Shown: one piece after another, positions 6,712-7,293 of the stretch
Layout: each line of letters starts with the position of its first letter
Numbering within the stretch: the stretch's first letter is position 1
Source: Candidatus Gottesmanbacteria bacterium RIFCSPLOWO2_01_FULL_49_10
Lineage (GTDB): Bacteria; Patescibacteriota; Microgenomatia; UBA10105; UBA927
Reading direction: 5' to 3'
NCBI GenBank assembly: GCA_001781025.1
Contig: MFJZ01000025.1
Location: 6,543 to 13,835, forward strand
DNA: 7,293 nt
Notes under the pieces: model-generated
The model's input: the letters and a program-made list of their open reading frames with translations, nothing else
What the model was told of the DNA's origin: nothing
The model's database searches: none
Position numbers and translations under genes: made by a program

Positions 6712-7293
6712 AACAGCAACGCAACCAAACCAATAATCATGCCTTTGATCTTGATATAGATACGTTTGGGAGTTATCAATACACGCAAAATATCTACTCC
6801 GCCAGAATCGCCACAAAAAAACAGTCAGAGGAAATCCTGACGCTTCTCCGAACGCACTTTCCCGGGGCTATCCGGATACTGGACATTGGCTGTGGGGACG
6901 GGACATATACCATTGAGCTTGCCAAACAACTGAAGCCTTTGTCCGTCACCGGATTTGATATATCAGCCCACGCAATCGCCCGCGCCAGAAAAAATGTACC
7001 CCCAGGGCTATCGGGGAAAATTCTCTTTCGTACGGGCGATATATATGCTCTTGATTCGCTCTGTCGCTCTCGTGAGTTTGACGTCGCAGTCATGCGGGGA
7101 GTCCTCCATCATCTCGCCCGCCCTCAACTGGCAATAAAAAAGTGCAGCGCGGTCCTCGGGCATATCGTCATTCTTGAACCCAACGGGTACAATCCAATCT
7201 TGAAGCTTATCGAACATTATTCCTACTATCATCGGACTCACGGGGAACGGTCATACTGGCCGCCCACTCTCAACTCGTGGATACGGGATGCGG
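6708..7293 (+). CDS. Class I SAM-dependent methyltransferase, N-terminal 195 residues (3' end outside window)
   Basis: Reading from the ATG at 6708 gives an open frame to the window edge. Motif I is ILDIGCGDGTYTIEL (57-71), the glycine-rich SAM loop. The acidic residue after the second strand is D84 in VTGFDIS (80-86), a third-strand LFRTGDIYAL occupies 106-115, and FDVAVMRGVLHHL (124-136) is the post-motif strand with the HH common in small-molecule methyltransferases. ILEPNGYNPILKLIEHYSYY follows further on and is often seen in methyltransferases of polysaccharide clusters. It is cytoplasmic with no membrane segment. Its start overlaps the GT39 stop as ATGA, so the two are translationally coupled. 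The likely substrate is a sugar, lipid-linked sugar or related small molecule of the glycan made here; O-, N- or C-methylation cannot be decided. The residues before about 40 form a short charged N-terminal extension. Confidence 0.93.
   Translation, partial: MKQQRNQTNNHAFDLDIDTFGSYQYTQNIYSARIATKKQSEEILTLLRTHFPGAIRILDIGCGDGTYTIELAKQLKPLSVTGFDISAHAIARARKNVPPGLSGKILFRTGDIYALDSLCRSREFDVAVMRGVLHHLARPQLAIKKCSAVLGHIVILEPNGYNPILKLIEHYSYYHRTHGERSYWPPTLNSWIRDA

Overview
The window is a dense cell-surface glycan / polysaccharide locus from a bacterium with moderate GC, at a rough visual estimate near one half. It holds six protein genes and almost no non-coding DNA. TGA is used as a stop at three gene ends, so the code is not one that reassigns TGA. 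No marker gene fixes the lineage. The density, the number of large membrane glycosyltransferase-like proteins and the heptamer/octamer simple repeats would suit an uncultivated lineage such as Patescibacteria (CPR), but that is inference.

Minus-strand block (read from about 5053 down to 1): a polytopic membrane protein of unassigned family (550 aa), a DegT/DnrJ/EryC1-type sugar aminotransferase (399 aa), a GT-C (GT39-like) membrane glycosyltransferase (541 aa), and the first 182 residues of a family 2 glycosyltransferase that runs off the left edge. The last three are joined by ATGA stop/start overlaps, and the first is separated from the second by 35 bp that carries a Shine-Dalgarno-like site. 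This looks like one transcript.

Plus-strand block (from about 5095 to the right edge): another GT39/ArnT-like membrane glycosyltransferase (538 aa), coupled by ATGA to a class I SAM-dependent methyltransferase that runs off the right edge. The two blocks diverge from a 41-bp gap holding -10-like boxes on both strands.

Likely shared job: the aminotransferase makes an amino sugar nucleotide, the GT2 enzyme adds sugars in the cytoplasm (probably on a lipid carrier), the GT-C proteins transfer sugars from polyprenyl-phosphate donors outside the membrane, and the methyltransferase decorates the product. The most striking feature is inside the GT2 gene: four perfect 7-bp repeats and three perfect 8-bp repeats, around an imperfect hairpin, sit in frame between the DDGST motif and the next beta-strand. 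Any copy-number change by one unit would shift the frame, so the gene is a candidate phase-variable glycosyltransferase, or one that has absorbed a repetitive element in frame.
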